From assembly GCF_000330725.2 (NCBI RefSeq), contig NZ_AMZY02000007.1, positions 1 to 64,000 of the forward strand: a DNA stretch of 64,000 nucleotides, read 5' to 3'. Made by a program: the position numbers and the translations under genes. Below, piece after piece: positions 34,206-43,142 of this stretch. The notes beneath the pieces are model-generated. The model saw nothing but the letters and a program-made list of their open reading frames with translations, searched no databases and was not told where the DNA came from. Each line of letters opens with the position of its first letter. Position 1 is the stretch's first letter. The DNA is from Mariniradius saccharolyticus AK6 (GTDB lineage Bacteria; Bacteroidota; Bacteroidia; Cytophagales; Cyclobacteriaceae).

Positions 34206-34568
34206 CTATAGAATCAATACACGATTTTTGAGATAAATACGCTCAGGGTAAAAAGAATTGTATTTGAGCCAAAGGTTCCGGTAGAGAGCTTCGAGCGAAG
34301 AAAATAAAAAGTAAAAACTCGGTAGAGAAACAAACTCCCATGCGACATAATCAGAGAGGACCTTCACCCTACTCCGCTCACCCGATTGCAAGCCCGCGAA
34401 TGTCGCCGGGGCCATCAAGTCGCTCTGGTGCGATAACTTGGCTTCAAATTGAACAGAATCGCCTACGCCGGCATCAGCAATCACCGCCTGATTCCCCCAA
34501 GACTGGGAAAATCCGAAGAGTACCGCAAATAGGAAAGCCGAAAGCTCCGCCAAAATTCGTTGACGCAT
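34206..34568 (-). CDS. Small exported protein of unknown function
   Basis: A 120-residue reading frame starting MRQRILAELSAFLFAVLFGFSQSWG, a signal-peptide-like start, then an unremarkable region and a C-terminal part rich in aromatic residues (FVSLPSFYFLFSSLEALYRNLWLKYNSFYP). I recognise no family. It sits in the gap between the two porin paralogues, in the same orientation as the first. It may be real or a chance frame; codon use is unremarkable. Confidence 0.5.
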   Translation of the reverse strand: MRQRILAELSAFLFAVLFGFSQSWGNQAVIADAGVGDSVQFEAKLSHQSDLMAPATFAGLQSGERSRVKVLSDYVAWEFVSLPSFYFLFSSLEALYRNLWLKYNSFYPERIYLKNRVLIL

Positions 34569-34862
34569 TCTTGAATTTTTTTGCAATTCTACGCAAAAAG
34601 GAAATCAGTGTAAGGTGGGAAGGCAATTTTTCCTATCCAATCTCCTCGGATCGGCATTTTAGTGAGATCAGCTGAATCGTCGCCCTTTTCTAAGCCAGCC
34701 TTACATTTCGTCAAGATTTCTGATCAATGAATATCTTCCCAATGATTTTTTTCCCAAATTCAATGCACAATACCCGCCCAAAAGCAGGTTTTTTAAACCA
34801 AATCCTTTTTGTTTTAAAATCATGGTGCTTTAGCCGGGCAAAAAGCGCCTTCGTCAATTCAA

Positions 34863-35987
34863 ATGAAAAAGATAACGCACAAATGCCTGGCTTTTCTTGG
34901 ACTTATTCTTGGATACGGCCATCTCATAGCCCAAGTCACCAATACGGGCCTGATGGATATGACCCCAGGAGAGAAAATTGGAAACCTGAGAATCGGGGCG
35001 TACATCGATGCCTATTACGGCTATGATTTTGGAAGCCCGGAAGATGGTAATATCCCCTATTTTGCATCGATGAACAGGCACAACGAAGCTACGATCAACT
35101 TGGCATTCGTGGATGTGAGGTACCAGTCCGAACGGATCCGAGGACGTTTTGTACCGGGTTTCGGAACGTTCATCAACGCCAACAACCAATCAGAACCCGG
35201 CTCCCTCAAAAATATCCTTGAGGGATCTGTGGGATTTAGGCCATTTGCAAAAAAAGACATTTGGATTGATTTCGGGGTGTTGGGATCGCCCTACACCAAC
35301 GAAAGCGCGGTGAGCCGCGACCATTTGATGTACACCCGGAGTTTTGCGCCCGAATATGTCCCCTACTATTTGGCAGGGGGAAAGGTGACCCTTCCCCTCA
35401 GCGGCAAGCTGACAGCCTACCTCTATCTTCTTAACGGTTGGCAGCAGATCCAAGACCAGAATGAGGGGAAATCGCTGGGAACCCAACTGGAATTCCGCCC
35501 CAATGGCAAAAACCTTTTCAACTGGAATACCTACATCGGGGACGAGCGCTCTGAGCTGAACCCTGACAACAGGATAAGGTATTTCACGGATATTTATTGG
35601 ATCTATAATGACGGCAAAAAATGGAGCTTCACGAGCAGCGCCTATATCGGTCTACAGGAAACGGTCCAAAACAGACCAACATCGGAGGGCATTTGGTGGC
35701 AAGGAAACTTCATCGCCCGGTATACTTTCACCGAATTGCTGTCGGTCTCGGGTCGGGTAGAGTACTTTTGGGACCCCAGTCGGATCCAAATTGTACCCGT
35801 AACCCCTGCCGAAAAATTCCGGACATTCAGCAGCGGCCTCGCCCTGAATGTCAGCCCGGCTACCAATTTGATGTTCAGGTTTGAGGGCAGGTATTTTCTA
35901 TCCCAAGACGCAGTCTTTTTTGATGCCCAACAGAACCCCACGGATTCCAAGCTTTGGATGATTTCAAACGTCACCTTTTCCTTTTGA
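34863..35987 (+). CDS. Outer-membrane porin, OmpL-like (BBP2-type)
   Basis: A 374-residue barrel, paralogue of the protein at 32926. Signal peptide ends LIAQ. Shared landmarks are LLNGWQQI, NWNTYIGDERSE, SGRVEYFWDPSR and FRFEGRYFLSQDAVF, all in the same order as the paralogue. The C-terminal aromatic F is present. The SDR genes begin 158 bases downstream on the same strand, so this porin could bring in their substrate; this is inference. Confidence 0.82.
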   Translation: MKKITHKCLAFLGLILGYGHLIAQVTNTGLMDMTPGEKIGNLRIGAYIDAYYGYDFGSPEDGNIPYFASMNRHNEATINLAFVDVRYQSERIRGRFVPGFGTFINANNQSEPGSLKNILEGSVGFRPFAKKDIWIDFGVLGSPYTNESAVSRDHLMYTRSFAPEYVPYYLAGGKVTLPLSGKLTAYLYLLNGWQQIQDQNEGKSLGTQLEFRPNGKNLFNWNTYIGDERSELNPDNRIRYFTDIYWIYNDGKKWSFTSSAYIGLQETVQNRPTSEGIWWQGNFIARYTFTELLSVSGRVEYFWDPSRIQIVPVTPAEKFRTFSSGLALNVSPATNLMFRFEGRYFLSQDAVFFDAQQNPTDSKLWMISNVTFSF

Positions 35988-36145
35988 AGTCCTAATTGAC
36001 AAAAAGGGCTACGGAATCTGGATTCGAAAATCATAATCATTCGATTCGCTGATAAATGCAAAAATTTTGATTCTTAAAATAAAAAAATTTTTTTTTCTTT
36101 TAAAACCTTTGCTAAGTTTACCAAAAAAAATCAACAAGCGTTCCC

Positions 36146-36922
36146 ATGGAATTCAATCAATTTTTCTCATTAAAAGGCAAGGTTGCCATCGTCACCGGTG
36201 GCGGCAATGGCATTGGAAAAGCATGTGCATTGATCCTTGCGCAAGCTGGCGCATCGGTGGCTGTCAGCGATCTCAAACTCGCAGATGCACAGGCAGTAGC
36301 GGATGAAATCGCCGCTTCGGGAATTAAGGCCATTGCGGTCGAATGTAACGTCACGGAAGATAGCCATTTGGTGAATTTGGTCGACAGGACAGTCAAGGAG
36401 CTCGGGGGAGTCCATATCCTAGTCAACAATGCCGGTGGCGGCGGCGGTGGCCGTGAAAATCCCCGCAACATTACAGTGGATGACTTCGCTTGGCGCTTCA
36501 AGCTCAACGTCTATTCGGCATGGCGCCTTTCCCAAATCTGTGCGCCGCACATGAAGGATGGGAAATATGGATCCATCATCAATATCACATCTATGGCCAG
36601 CATCAATAAAAGCCCCAATATGAGCGCGTACGCATCCTCAAAAGCTGCGATGAACCACATGACCGCCAACCTTGCCATGGATTACGGTATCGACGGCATC
36701 AGAGTCAATGCAGTTGGCCCGGGCGCTACCAAAACAGCTGCGCTTGCCTCCGTTTTGACTCCCGAAATCGAGGCAAAAATGCTCACCCATACCCCCATCA
36801 AGCGACTTGGAGAAGTGGAAGACATCGCGGGTGCCGTCCTGTATTTCGCCGCACCAGTTTCAGAATGGGTCAGCGGGCAGGTCATTTTCGTCAATGGCGG
36901 CGGTATTCAAACCTTGGACTAA
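36146..36922 (+). CDS. Short-chain dehydrogenase/reductase, 7-alpha-hydroxysteroid dehydrogenase-like
   Basis: A 258-residue classical SDR that oxidises or reduces a hydroxyl group with NAD(P). The cofactor loop TGGGNGIG (17-24) and VNNAG (93-97) are intact, as is the catalytic tetrad N121, S149, Y162, K166. Its C-terminal pattern (NAVGPGATKTAA...HTPIKRLGEVEDIAGAVLYFA) resembles 7-alpha-hydroxysteroid dehydrogenase (HdhA). The next gene, 24 bases on, is a second SDR. Substrate unknown; a steroid or cyclic alcohol is possible. Confidence 0.9.
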   Translation: MEFNQFFSLKGKVAIVTGGGNGIGKACALILAQAGASVAVSDLKLADAQAVADEIAASGIKAIAVECNVTEDSHLVNLVDRTVKELGGVHILVNNAGGGGGGRENPRNITVDDFAWRFKLNVYSAWRLSQICAPHMKDGKYGSIINITSMASINKSPNMSAYASSKAAMNHMTANLAMDYGIDGIRVNAVGPGATKTAALASVLTPEIEAKMLTHTPIKRLGEVEDIAGAVLYFAAPVSEWVSGQVIFVNGGGIQTLD

Positions 36923-36946
36923 ACTCAATCTATAAAACTTACCATC

Positions 36947-37744
36947 ATGTCAGCTATCGAAAAATTGTTCTCCTTTGAGGGAAAGGTAATCATCATCACA
37001 GGCGCGGCTGGAGCGATAGGTAGTGCCGCAGGACATCTCTTCGCATCCTTGGGAGCAAACGTCGTCATTTCCGATCTCAATGAAGAGGGAGCAAAACAAG
37101 TCGCCGCAGCCATTGAAAAGGAATCCGGCAAAAAAACGCTTGGAATCAAAACCGACGCCACAAACGAGGCAGACCTTGAAAAACTCGTGAAGGCAACCTT
37201 GGACACCTTCGGCAAAATCTCAGGATTGATCAACAACGTCGGCTGGGGAGCCAATACACCGATTTGGGGCTCCGATACCGACAAAATGGTCAAATCCTAC
37301 CTGCTCAACACGGTAGGTGCCTATAACCTCACCAAGCTTTGCATGCCACACTTGGAAAAAGAACCAAATGCCTCCGTGGTTTTCTCAGGTTCTATGGTTG
37401 GGGTGACTCCCTCGCCAGAGTTTATTGAATACAGCACAGCCAAGGCTGGTTTGATGAATATGGTCAGGAGCATGGCCGTCGTCTCAGGTCCAAAAGTCCG
37501 TTTCAACACGGTACTCATTGGTTCTGTAGATAACGGAGACAGTACGCTCGCCGCTGGCTATACCCCCGAAATGCTCAAAGCACTTTCAGATATGTTTGTG
37601 ATGAAGCGCAGGGGAGCGCCTATTGAAATCGCCTATGGGATGATGTTTTTGATGAGTGATGCCGCACAATGGATCACGGGAATCGATCTGCGGATTGACG
37701 GCGGTGGAACTTATAAGAGTAAGATGCCAACCAAAAAAGACTAA
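36947..37744 (+). CDS. Short-chain dehydrogenase/reductase
   Basis: A 265-residue classical SDR. TGAAGAIG (18-25) is the cofactor loop, NNVGW (96-100) replaces the usual NNAG, and the tetrad is N121, S149, Y162, K166 (EYSTAKAG). The final helix reads GMMFLMSDAAQWITGIDLRIDGGG. The GW in place of AG is a small deviation. It is paired with the SDR upstream as an operon, followed by a strong terminator before the barrel gene. Two different SDRs side by side often catalyse successive redox steps on one substrate. Confidence 0.88.
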   Translation: MSAIEKLFSFEGKVIIITGAAGAIGSAAGHLFASLGANVVISDLNEEGAKQVAAAIEKESGKKTLGIKTDATNEADLEKLVKATLDTFGKISGLINNVGWGANTPIWGSDTDKMVKSYLLNTVGAYNLTKLCMPHLEKEPNASVVFSGSMVGVTPSPEFIEYSTAKAGLMNMVRSMAVVSGPKVRFNTVLIGSVDNGDSTLAAGYTPEMLKALSDMFVMKRRGAPIEIAYGMMFLMSDAAQWITGIDLRIDGGGTYKSKMPTKKD

Positions 37745-37757
37745 ACAATCGAAACCG

Positions 37758-37789
37758 GTGGGAATGCTTGTGCATTCCCACAGTTTTTT
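37758..37789 (+). terminator. Terminator or attenuator between SDR pair and envelope genes
   Basis: GTGGGAATGC / GCATTCCCAC, a perfect 10-bp stem with TTGT loop (37758-37781), followed by AGTTTTTTG. The next start codon is only 12 bases after the T run, leaving no room for a separate promoter downstream. The barrel gene therefore relies on read-through, or on a promoter inside the second SDR gene. Confidence 0.85.
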
Positions 37790-37800
37790 GCTATTCGCTT

Positions 37801-39534
37801 ATGAGAAACATTTACTGGATTTTTCTCCTATTGGTACTGCTGTTCTCAAAACGCCATGAAGGCGTAGCTCAAGTCAGTCAGATTTTTGGCGTAGAAGTGG
37901 TCCCCAATACGGTCGAGGGCTCTCCAATACGATCTGTGGTGATTTTGTTGGAAAAGGAGGGCAAGCAATACCTTGCTGACTCGGCGGAATTGCAGGCCCT
38001 CTATGACAATTTCAAACTGCAACCGGGAGGCGTCTTTAGGGAAATGACGGCCGATTTAGCGGTCAGCGCCTTTCTCCGCCAGCCCCAAATCAAGTCAGCC
38101 AGTTACAAAGTCTACACACCCGAAATCTCCGGACCCGTCGTACTTGTCATTTCTGCTGTGTTTCTCGGTCCCGGCGAGATAAAGGAAACCCTCCCGTCCA
38201 AAAAAGAAACGCGGTTTCCGGTCCTTTTGGAAACAGACCGAAGCAAGCTTGCATTGATCCTCAACGGCGCTTTTGGTTTTTATCATGACCAAAATGCCTT
38301 CTTTTCCAAAGGCCCTGAATTTACCCAAGGAAATCCAGTCGCTGACAATGCCGCCGTACGGGGCCCAAGGTTTTGGGGAGAAACGTTTTTGGAGCCGGGT
38401 ATCGGAGGCATCACCCAAATAGGAAAATCCAAAATATATCCATACGGAGCTGCCTCTTTCCTGATTTCGGCGAGAAACACCACCGATATTTATTCTGAAG
38501 GTACGGCAATCTACGGCGCGTTTGAACGTCTTTATGCAGGCGTTTTAATCCCACAGCTCGGAAAAAACAGGAATCTTTCAATTGACCTCTCCGCGGGTCG
38601 GCAATTTTTCCAACTCAATGACGGCTTTCTTTTCTCGCGCTTTTCGGGCTCTGCCAATGCGGGTGAAAGGGGAAGCCTGTACTTGAATTCCCGGACGGCC
38701 TACCAAATGACCGCTTGGGGAAAGGTCCATTGGAAAAAGTTCAACTTCTCTGCCTTTTTTCTGGAACCGCAGGAATTGTTTAAAGATAGGCAAACCAACA
38801 CGCGCTTTCTCGGAGGAGGTGTTCTATTCAACGACAATAAACACCTCGACCTCGGACTGCACCACATTTCCATTCAGTCCTCCAAGTCCTCGTATGCGAC
38901 ACCAAACGGAAGAATCCCCTTGGAGGGCCTACAAACCCTCAATCCAAAGGTGTGGATCAACAATATCGCGGGCAAAGGGATATTCATTAAATCAGAATTC
39001 GCTTACCAATGGCATTCCAACGCTGAAATGGTCTCCAATGCCTGGTATCTCGGGGGCGGTTTGCTCAAAAAAGCCTGGAAGTTCAGCCCTTCTTTCTATT
39101 ACAGATATGCGTTCATGAAGGGAGATGACCCAAGTACCTCAAGGTTTGAAAGATTCGACGCACTTCAAACCGGTGGCCTCGGCAACTGGGTACAGGGGAT
39201 CAATTTCCGGAAGATCATAGGCGACGGCAACCTGATAACCCACCGGGTCGAGGTCAAAGGATACCTGAAAAAGAACATGGACCTGAGTTTCGACTACTTT
39301 TTTCTCAAGGCGGATTCGTTCAGCAATCTTGGCTCACTCGCTCCGATCGCGAACCTGACCGAAAAAAATTACGGCCATGAATTCACCACGACCTACCGCT
39401 ACTTCCTGAAGGGAAACTTCCTATTCCTAGGCCTGTTTTCCTGGGCAAACCCCGGCCCTGCCATCAAGAGCAGTTTTGAATCCGAGGTCTACGATTGGCT
39501 GAGCTTCCAGGCATCCTTCTTCATGTTTTACTAA
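37801..39534 (+). CDS. POTRA-like domain plus outer-membrane beta-barrel protein
   Basis: A 577-residue exported protein. Signal MRNIYWIFLLLVLLFS ends near GVAQ; the ATG at 37801 is preferred over an upstream TTG. Residues about 28-115 show a POTRA-like pattern (SVVILLEKEGKQYLADSAELQALYDNFKLQPGGVF, then a hydrophobic strand). The rest is a repetitive beta-barrel with many aromatic-flanked strands (NLSIDLSAGRQFF, KHLDLGLHHISIQSS, FSPSFYYRYAFMKG) and a C-terminal aromatic pair. Such a fold fits a channel or assembly factor in the outer membrane. It is close to alginate-export-type barrels only in general character. Confidence 0.75.
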   Translation: MRNIYWIFLLLVLLFSKRHEGVAQVSQIFGVEVVPNTVEGSPIRSVVILLEKEGKQYLADSAELQALYDNFKLQPGGVFREMTADLAVSAFLRQPQIKSASYKVYTPEISGPVVLVISAVFLGPGEIKETLPSKKETRFPVLLETDRSKLALILNGAFGFYHDQNAFFSKGPEFTQGNPVADNAAVRGPRFWGETFLEPGIGGITQIGKSKIYPYGAASFLISARNTTDIYSEGTAIYGAFERLYAGVLIPQLGKNRNLSIDLSAGRQFFQLNDGFLFSRFSGSANAGERGSLYLNSRTAYQMTAWGKVHWKKFNFSAFFLEPQELFKDRQTNTRFLGGGVLFNDNKHLDLGLHHISIQSSKSSYATPNGRIPLEGLQTLNPKVWINNIAGKGIFIKSEFAYQWHSNAEMVSNAWYLGGGLLKKAWKFSPSFYYRYAFMKGDDPSTSRFERFDALQTGGLGNWVQGINFRKIIGDGNLITHRVEVKGYLKKNMDLSFDYFFLKADSFSNLGSLAPIANLTEKNYGHEFTTTYRYFLKGNFLFLGLFSWANPGPAIKSSFESEVYDWLSFQASFFMFY

Positions 39535-39554
39535 TCTCAACTAAAATAGATCCC

Positions 39555-40004
39555 ATGACACTCAACGAAATCAAAAAAGGAGCCGCCATCAACGGCGTCG
39601 TCAATGCAGTCATCAACGGCATCATCAACTGGTTTACCTTGGACAAACGCCATCCTTCGATACTCTTGACCCAAGATCAAATTTCTTCCACTGCCCATAC
39701 CGTTTTTTCAGGCGCTGTGCCCTTGGCCATTTCCTTGGCATTCATCCTGACATCCATCGCGTTTTTCCAAACGAAAGTCGAAAACAAGCCGTCCTACTTC
39801 CCTACATTCTTTGTAAAGGCACTGAAGCACAGTGTGTATGCATTCGGACTGGTCGTCATTTTTGCGATTTTGCTCCAGCGAATTGCGGGTGAGGTGGAAG
39901 TCAGTCTGCCCCTCGCTGCGATCATCGCGGGGATAATTGCCGGAATTGTCGCTGCGATCGTTGACTTCGAGACCAAGAAATCGCTTTTCGAAAACAAGAA
40001 ATAA
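39555..40004 (+). CDS. Small multi-pass membrane protein
   Basis: A 149-residue protein with at least three hydrophobic segments (about 50-70 AVPLAISLAFILTSIAFF, 95-112 SVYAFGLVVIFAILL, 122-145 LPLAAIIAGIIAGIVAAIV) and a short amphipathic start. I recognise no family. The ATG at 39555 was chosen as the upstream start lies in the preceding gene. It is 20 bases after the barrel gene, and the following barrel starts 62 bases later, all on one strand. Confidence 0.8.
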   Translation: MTLNEIKKGAAINGVVNAVINGIINWFTLDKRHPSILLTQDQISSTAHTVFSGAVPLAISLAFILTSIAFFQTKVENKPSYFPTFFVKALKHSVYAFGLVVIFAILLQRIAGEVEVSLPLAAIIAGIIAGIVAAIVDFETKKSLFENKK

Positions 40005-40066
40005 TCCAGTCTCTCCCAAGTATTGGCATCACAGAAAAGGGAGTCTTCTCAATCTTTCCGAAAAAT

Positions 40067-40780
40067 ATGAACATGCTGATGAGGACATTGTGGCTCTGCC
40101 TGCTGGTATGCGCAGCACATCCCCTATTTTCCCAACAATCAAAATCCGAGTCTGCCGGGGTGCCTATCACCAAAGGTACCTGGTTCAGTAGCTTGAGTCT
40201 CTCTGCCTCCCAAAAACGGGCTGAAAACGACCGACAGCTATTCGCTACCTATCTCAATGATGGCCGTCGCTCATTCTCAATTAGGCTAGATCCCGGCTAT
40301 GCCATCAAGGACAACTTGGGTATCGGGCTTGGCCTGCTGTATGGAAGCACCAAAGACATCAGCACCCAACAAGCAAGCGATGGCACCATCTCTGACGTCA
40401 GGCTTGCCGAGCGACAAATGGCCTTCCGTCCCTACATTAAGAATTTTATTCCTTTGGGGACAAGCAATAGGTTCTACATCATCGTCCCTACCGAAATCCA
40501 AATCGGATATGGCAGTCAGGTAAAAGAAGTCACCACAAACCAAATCCTCACGCGCACATTTTCCAGTTCGGTCTATTATGGACTGGAAATGCGCCCAGGG
40601 ATGCTGGTATTTGTGCAGCGCAACTTCGGCTTTGAGGTCAATGTCGGTGCCTTTGGACTCAGCAACTCCGCCACACGGGGAACCGCCACCAACCTGCCCG
40701 ACTCCAAAGTGGTCTCCAATGACCTCAGCTTGAAGATCAACCTGTTTGAATTGTCCCTCGGATTCTCAGTATATCTATGA
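40067..40780 (+). CDS. Outer-membrane beta-barrel protein
   Basis: A 237-residue barrel with signal peptide ending LFSQ. Amphipathic strands alternate along the protein (FSIRLDPGYAIKDNLGIGLGLLYG, NRFYIIVPTEIQIGYGS, GLEMRPGMLVFVQRNFGFEVNVGAFGLS), closing with LSLGFSVYL. About eight strands, the size of OmpX/OmpA-type barrels. Several ATG codons are near the start and the first was taken. Its stop overlaps the next start (ATGA). Confidence 0.8.
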   Translation: MNMLMRTLWLCLLVCAAHPLFSQQSKSESAGVPITKGTWFSSLSLSASQKRAENDRQLFATYLNDGRRSFSIRLDPGYAIKDNLGIGLGLLYGSTKDISTQQASDGTISDVRLAERQMAFRPYIKNFIPLGTSNRFYIIVPTEIQIGYGSQVKEVTTNQILTRTFSSSVYYGLEMRPGMLVFVQRNFGFEVNVGAFGLSNSATRGTATNLPDSKVVSNDLSLKINLFELSLGFSVYL

Positions 40781-41844
40781 AAACGACCAAACAACTCTTT
40801 TCCTTTGGACTTGTCCTTGGCATGATGCTGCTGACGTTTTCCTGCTTGGACGAACATCATTTTGGCAAGTCCTCTTTGAATCAAATCCTGTACTTTACGG
40901 TACCTGGACAAGTTGGCAATACCCAAATCCAAAACGACAGCCTACAAATCAGAATTACTGTGGGCGCTAAGGTGGATGTTTCGAGGTTGTTTGCGGACTC
41001 GATCAGCCTCAGTTCCTATGCCAGCATCGCCCCTGGCAAAGGGGATTTGGTGGATTTCAGACAACCGGTGTTTTACCAAGTCACCGCCGAAGACGGTTCG
41101 ATGGCCAACTACCGCGTCATCATCCAAAAAGAAACGGAAACACCCCAACTCGAAAACTCAGGGTTTGACGATTGGCATACCCCAACAGGTAAAAACTACC
41201 TCGAGCCCGGAAAGGACGTAAATACCATTTGGGCATCGGGCAATGCCGGGGTTGTGACCCTTGGTGCCGCGAATGTCGAAAAAACGGAAATTAATACAGG
41301 CGATTTTGGGGCAAAGCTTACCACCCGTGATTTGGGTCCTTTGGCTCAATTACTCAAACAAGGCATGGCAGCAGGATCGATGTTTACCGGCGATTTTGTC
41401 TTGGACATTGCCAATCCTTTGAACTCCGCCAAGTTTGGAACCCCATTCACCGCCCGCCCAAAAAGCTTTACGATCAGCTATACGTATTCCCCGGGAGCGG
41501 TTTACAAAAACGGATCGGGGCAGGTTTTGCCCAAAAAAGACCAAGCAGACATCTACCTTTTGCTTGAAAACAGGGAAGGAAACATCGTCCGCCGCGTCGC
41601 TACCGCATGGTTTAGAAGCGGAGATACCGTCAGCGAACCCAAGGAAATCACGATCCCTTTGACTTATGGCACACTGCCTTCCGGTTCCCCTGCCCACTGG
41701 CTCCCGGCCAATGGGCTATTCGCAGATGCCAATGTTGAGGTAACTCACCTCAGTTTTGTTTTAGCATCCAGCGCAGAGGGGGCAAACTTTGAAGGTGGTG
41801 TCAACAGCACCCTGATTGTCAACAACCTGCGTTTGAATTATTGA
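40777..41844 (+). CDS. PCMD-domain lipoprotein
   Basis: A 355-residue lipoprotein (signal ending LTFSC, Cys 23). An N-terminal Ig-like part (about 40-125, ILYFTVPGQVGNTQIQNDSLQIRITV) is followed by a domain starting with ENSGFDDWHTP and IWASGNAGV, the pattern of PCMD (putative carbohydrate metabolism domain) proteins, which are mainly found in Bacteroidota. It overlaps the preceding barrel gene by 4 bases. A surface carbohydrate-binding role is the family guess, but I see no carbohydrate enzymes around it. Confidence 0.82.
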   Translation: MKTTKQLFSFGLVLGMMLLTFSCLDEHHFGKSSLNQILYFTVPGQVGNTQIQNDSLQIRITVGAKVDVSRLFADSISLSSYASIAPGKGDLVDFRQPVFYQVTAEDGSMANYRVIIQKETETPQLENSGFDDWHTPTGKNYLEPGKDVNTIWASGNAGVVTLGAANVEKTEINTGDFGAKLTTRDLGPLAQLLKQGMAAGSMFTGDFVLDIANPLNSAKFGTPFTARPKSFTISYTYSPGAVYKNGSGQVLPKKDQADIYLLLENREGNIVRRVATAWFRSGDTVSEPKEITIPLTYGTLPSGSPAHWLPANGLFADANVEVTHLSFVLASSAEGANFEGGVNSTLIVNNLRLNY

Positions 41845-41903
41845 GGATGATTCCATGGTTTGTACCTGATTAGCAGTAAAAAAAGCGTTCCTTCTGGATT
41901 TCC

Positions 41904-42485
41904 ATGATTTTCAAAAAACCCATCAAAGACTTCATTGTCACATTCTGGACCGGCCTATCTTTCCTGTTGCCATTTGCAGCCATCGGATACATATTTTGGA
42001 AAATCATCGAATTCATACTGTCCAGCATGCTGCCCGCACTGGAGGAAATGGGCAAAAACATCGGCGTCGAGGAATACCCAAAAGGGTCTGGACTGTCCGT
42101 CATCATCCTCTTTGTTTTCCTGATTGGTTTTTTGTTGAGGCGACGGGCCTTCCGCAGGTACCTCGTCAATTTTGAATCCAAGCTGTTGTTCTATGTGCCT
42201 GGATTCAAGTTTTACAAGGCATTGGTGAATCTGGGAGAAGACTCCGAGGATAAGGTCCTCAAGCCCTGTTTGCTAAAGGACGAAGGAATCAGAAAGGTTT
42301 GTTTCTTGGTGGAAAGCAACGAAGAATGGGCTACTTTGATGATTCCGGAAGCCCCATCCTTTACGACAGGCGAGATCGTCATCGTGCCACTTCAAAAAAT
42401 CACGATGCTGCACATGTCCAATTTTGAGGTGACGGGGATGATTCGCAACTATGGGGAAGGGATCCTGAGAAAAATAGAACGGTGA
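41904..42485 (+). CDS. DUF502-like inner-membrane protein
   Basis: A 193-residue membrane protein. Two hydrophobic segments (about 10-45, 62-78) precede a soluble domain with PGFKFYKALVNLGED and APSFTTGEIVIVPLQKITMLHMSNFEVTGMI, the DUF502 pattern (the Px-PxPTSG-x-P motif in weakened form). Function of the family is unknown. It is the last plus-strand gene of the cluster and ends 9 bases before the stop of the convergent TetR gene. Confidence 0.8.
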   Translation: MIFKKPIKDFIVTFWTGLSFLLPFAAIGYIFWKIIEFILSSMLPALEEMGKNIGVEEYPKGSGLSVIILFVFLIGFLLRRRAFRRYLVNFESKLLFYVPGFKFYKALVNLGEDSEDKVLKPCLLKDEGIRKVCFLVESNEEWATLMIPEAPSFTTGEIVIVPLQKITMLHMSNFEVTGMIRNYGEGILRKIER

Positions 42486-42494
42486 TCAGCAAGC

Positions 42495-43142
42495 TTACTT
42501 GTATTCGATCGAATCGAATTGCATCCTACCCTTTTCTGTCAGGTAATCTTCAAACGCTCTGAAAATGCCCTTCAGGTAGATGGGTTTTATCGATTTGAAG
42601 CTCTTCTTTGCGTCATACAAAGAATAGGAGATCATCCAAGTAGTGAACAGATTTACATACTGAAACCTAAAAACAGCAAACTCCTCCGGTTTTAGGATAC
42701 TTTCATTTAACAGGCCTAAACTCACCAAGGTGTTGGCTAACCGTTCCAAGCGCGCCTGACGGTTGAGCCAGGTTTTGAGCAATTGCTCCAACATCACGGA
42801 TTGGGATTGATGCATCACGGAGAAAAAAAGGATCACCGAGCGATGCTTATACTGCACGTCCATTACCTTTGAAAACAGCGCCGCCAATTTCCCAAAGGTA
42901 AGGTCAGGCCCATACTGATGTGCGGCAGTCACCTCAGCCATCTCGGCCTCATATTGTTCGGAGAGACCCACAAACAAATGCTCTTTGGTAGGGAAATGGT
43001 TGGTGATGCGTCCGGACGTCATCCCTATTTTCCGCGAAAACTCATTGATCGTCAAAAAAATCCCTTCCTCATTGAACACCTCCCTCGCCTTATCCAAGAT
43101 CAATTCACGGGTTTTGATGCCTTTGGTGAGTTTTTTTTCCAT
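42495..43142 (-). CDS. TetR/AcrR-family transcriptional regulator
   Basis: A 215-residue regulator. The N-terminal helix-turn-helix is intact (about 12-58: RELILDKAREVFNEEGIFLTINEFSRKIGMTSGRITNHFPTKEHLF). The C-terminal part is a helical ligand-binding domain without close signature. It is convergent with the DUF502 gene. It may control the SDR/envelope cluster, although its own location at the 3' end means that operators should be sought further upstream. Confidence 0.88.
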   Translation of the reverse strand: MEKKLTKGIKTRELILDKAREVFNEEGIFLTINEFSRKIGMTSGRITNHFPTKEHLFVGLSEQYEAEMAEVTAAHQYGPDLTFGKLAALFSKVMDVQYKHRSVILFFSVMHQSQSVMLEQLLKTWLNRQARLERLANTLVSLGLLNESILKPEEFAVFRFQYVNLFTTWMISYSLYDAKKSFKSIKPIYLKGIFRAFEDYLTEKGRMQFDSIEYK

